From Niastella yeongjuensis (GTDB lineage Bacteria; Bacteroidota; Bacteroidia; Chitinophagales; Chitinophagaceae): a stretch of DNA of 64,000 nucleotides. Made by a program: the position numbers and the translations under genes. The stretch spans positions 744,001 through 808,000 of the forward strand of contig NZ_FOCZ01000001.1 in the NCBI RefSeq assembly GCF_900110245.1. Direction: 5' to 3'. The notes under the pieces are model-generated. The model was not told the DNA's origin, did no database searches, and saw nothing but the letters and a program-made list of their open reading frames with translations. Below are positions 63,461 to 64,000 of this stretch, piece by piece. Each line of letters starts with the position of its first letter. Within the stretch, counting starts at the first letter, position 1.

Positions 63461-64000
63461 ATGATTCTTCTGCGCCATATACCTTTTTTGAAAGCGGTCT
63501 TTTTACATAGTGTATCTGCCTTTGGCGGACCGCAGGGCCATTTTGGAATGGTGATGAAAACTTTCGTTCATCGCCGGCATGATGTTACCGAACAGGAATT
63601 ATTGGAATACAATTCTTTTTGCCAGCTGCTGCCCGGCGCTTCTTCTACCCAGGTACTAACCCTGATAGGTTATAAGCGTGGCGGTATTCCGCTGGCCATT
63701 CTTACCCTGGCTATCTGGATTGCGCCAGCCTGTATTTTGATGGGCGCCTTTTCTTTTCTGCTCGAATTTTTTGACAGCAAATCAATGAGCGAGGGAATTT
63801 TCAAATTCATTCAGCCGATGGCCGTGGGTTTTCTGGCTTTTGCCGCCACCCGGTCTTTCCGGCTCGCCATACATAATAATATTACCCGGGTAATTATGGT
63901 GGTAAGTAGCATTACCACTTACCTGCTTTTCAAATCACCCTGGATCTTTCCCATCTTGTTGGTGATTGGTGGGTTTGTCACCAACCTGAGTGATAAACGA
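63461..64000 (+). CDS. chrA: Chromate transporter ChrA (partial, runs off the window)
   Basis: 180 codons from ATG 63461 to the window edge, still open. Signatures: '[21 protein letters not shown]', '[30 protein letters not shown]' and several TM helices after them. This is the N-terminal repeat of the CHR family, which exports chromate in characterised members. In the genome it may be a two-repeat protein. An in-frame stop lies three codons before the ATG. Confidence 0.9.
   Translation, partial: MILLRHIPFLKAVFLHSVSAFGGPQGHFGMVMKTFVHRRHDVTEQELLEYNSFCQLLPGASSTQVLTLIGYKRGGIPLAILTLAIWIAPACILMGAFSFLLEFFDSKSMSEGIFKFIQPMAVGFLAFAATRSFRLAIHNNITRVIMVVSSITTYLLFKSPWIFPILLVIGGFVTNLSDKR

Noticed and set aside
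1-64000. CRISPR arrays, tRNA and rRNA genes, insertion sequences, prophage
   Set aside because: No spaced direct repeats of CRISPR type, no T-arm-like GGTTCGAATCC signatures, no transposase or phage proteins were seen by eye.

Overview
The window looks like chromosomal DNA of a Bacteroidota bacterium, most likely a Chitinophagaceae member (Niastella/Chitinophaga-like). This placement is an inference. It rests on several signs: promoters of the type TTTG-N18/19-TAnnTTTG, almost no Shine-Dalgarno sequences, many short-signal lipoproteins and secreted proteins, and a LytS/LytTR pair beside a huge periplasmic-propeller sensor. Typical Bacteroidota families are also present (DUF3127, DUF2480, a Kdo 8-oxidase-like dehydrogenase, an EF-G paralogue outside the str operon). 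No rRNA, tRNA, IS element, prophage or CRISPR array was found by eye.

Layout. 0-2.6 kb: an EF-G paralogue preceded by a small promoter-ORF/RNA-terminator cassette. 2.6-7.2 kb: bestrophin-type channel, universal stress protein, OmpR/HisKA two-component system, lipoprotein. 7.5-12 kb: small enzymes and hypotheticals, including two neighbouring proteins with SSB-like acidic C-terminal tips and a 50-residue basic protein. 12.4-24.2 kb: Lrp regulator plus EamA exporter, PBP1A-type peptidoglycan synthase, M1 peptidase, NlpE-like lipoprotein, FUSC transporter, OmpA-like protein. 24.6-31.4 kb: a 1020-residue propeller sensor whose phospho-acceptor His is replaced by Thr, a LytTR regulator and LytS kinase, an ICMT-like methyltransferase and CmoA. 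31.4-32.1 kb: a probable small RNA. 32.1-46.8 kb: RecX, HtrA-like protease, DnaN, KdsB, ROK kinase, AhpD/AhpC, GH32, Kdo 8-oxidase-like enzyme, CorA, sugar isomerase-like protein. 46.9-52.3 kb: CydAB, DUF2480, PpiD-like chaperone. 52.3-57.3 kb: DnaA-box-rich intergenic region, NadA, fRMsr, NIPSNAP, MnmG. 57.3-60.7 kb: a 3.4-kb gene-free block. 60.7-64 kb: YbeY, FeoA-like, NadD, class-A beta-lactamase-like protein, start of a ChrA transporter.

The most striking part is 52.3-60.75 kb. It combines clustered near-consensus DnaA boxes, mnmG (often origin-linked), two parS-like palindromes (core GTTCCACGTGGAAC), an 11-bp tandem iteron array, and a 3.4-kb stretch with no believable gene and strong strand asymmetry. 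Together these suggest a replication-origin/centromere domain. A second theme is dispersed intergenic repeats built from 8-bp iterons with a GTTAAC-like core, several of which touch the stop codons of minus-strand genes. A third is two short transcription units (about 190 nt each) with good promoters and intrinsic terminators but no recognised gene.

How genes work together: envelope building (PBP1A, KdsB, Kdo 8-oxidase-like, OmpA-like, PpiD), redox and stress (CydAB, AhpC/AhpD, fRMsr, CDGSH protein, USP), replication and repair (DnaN, RecX) and NAD synthesis (NadA, NadD). Most transcription units are one to three genes long and separated by clear hairpin terminators. All calls come from reading the sequence alone, without searches.
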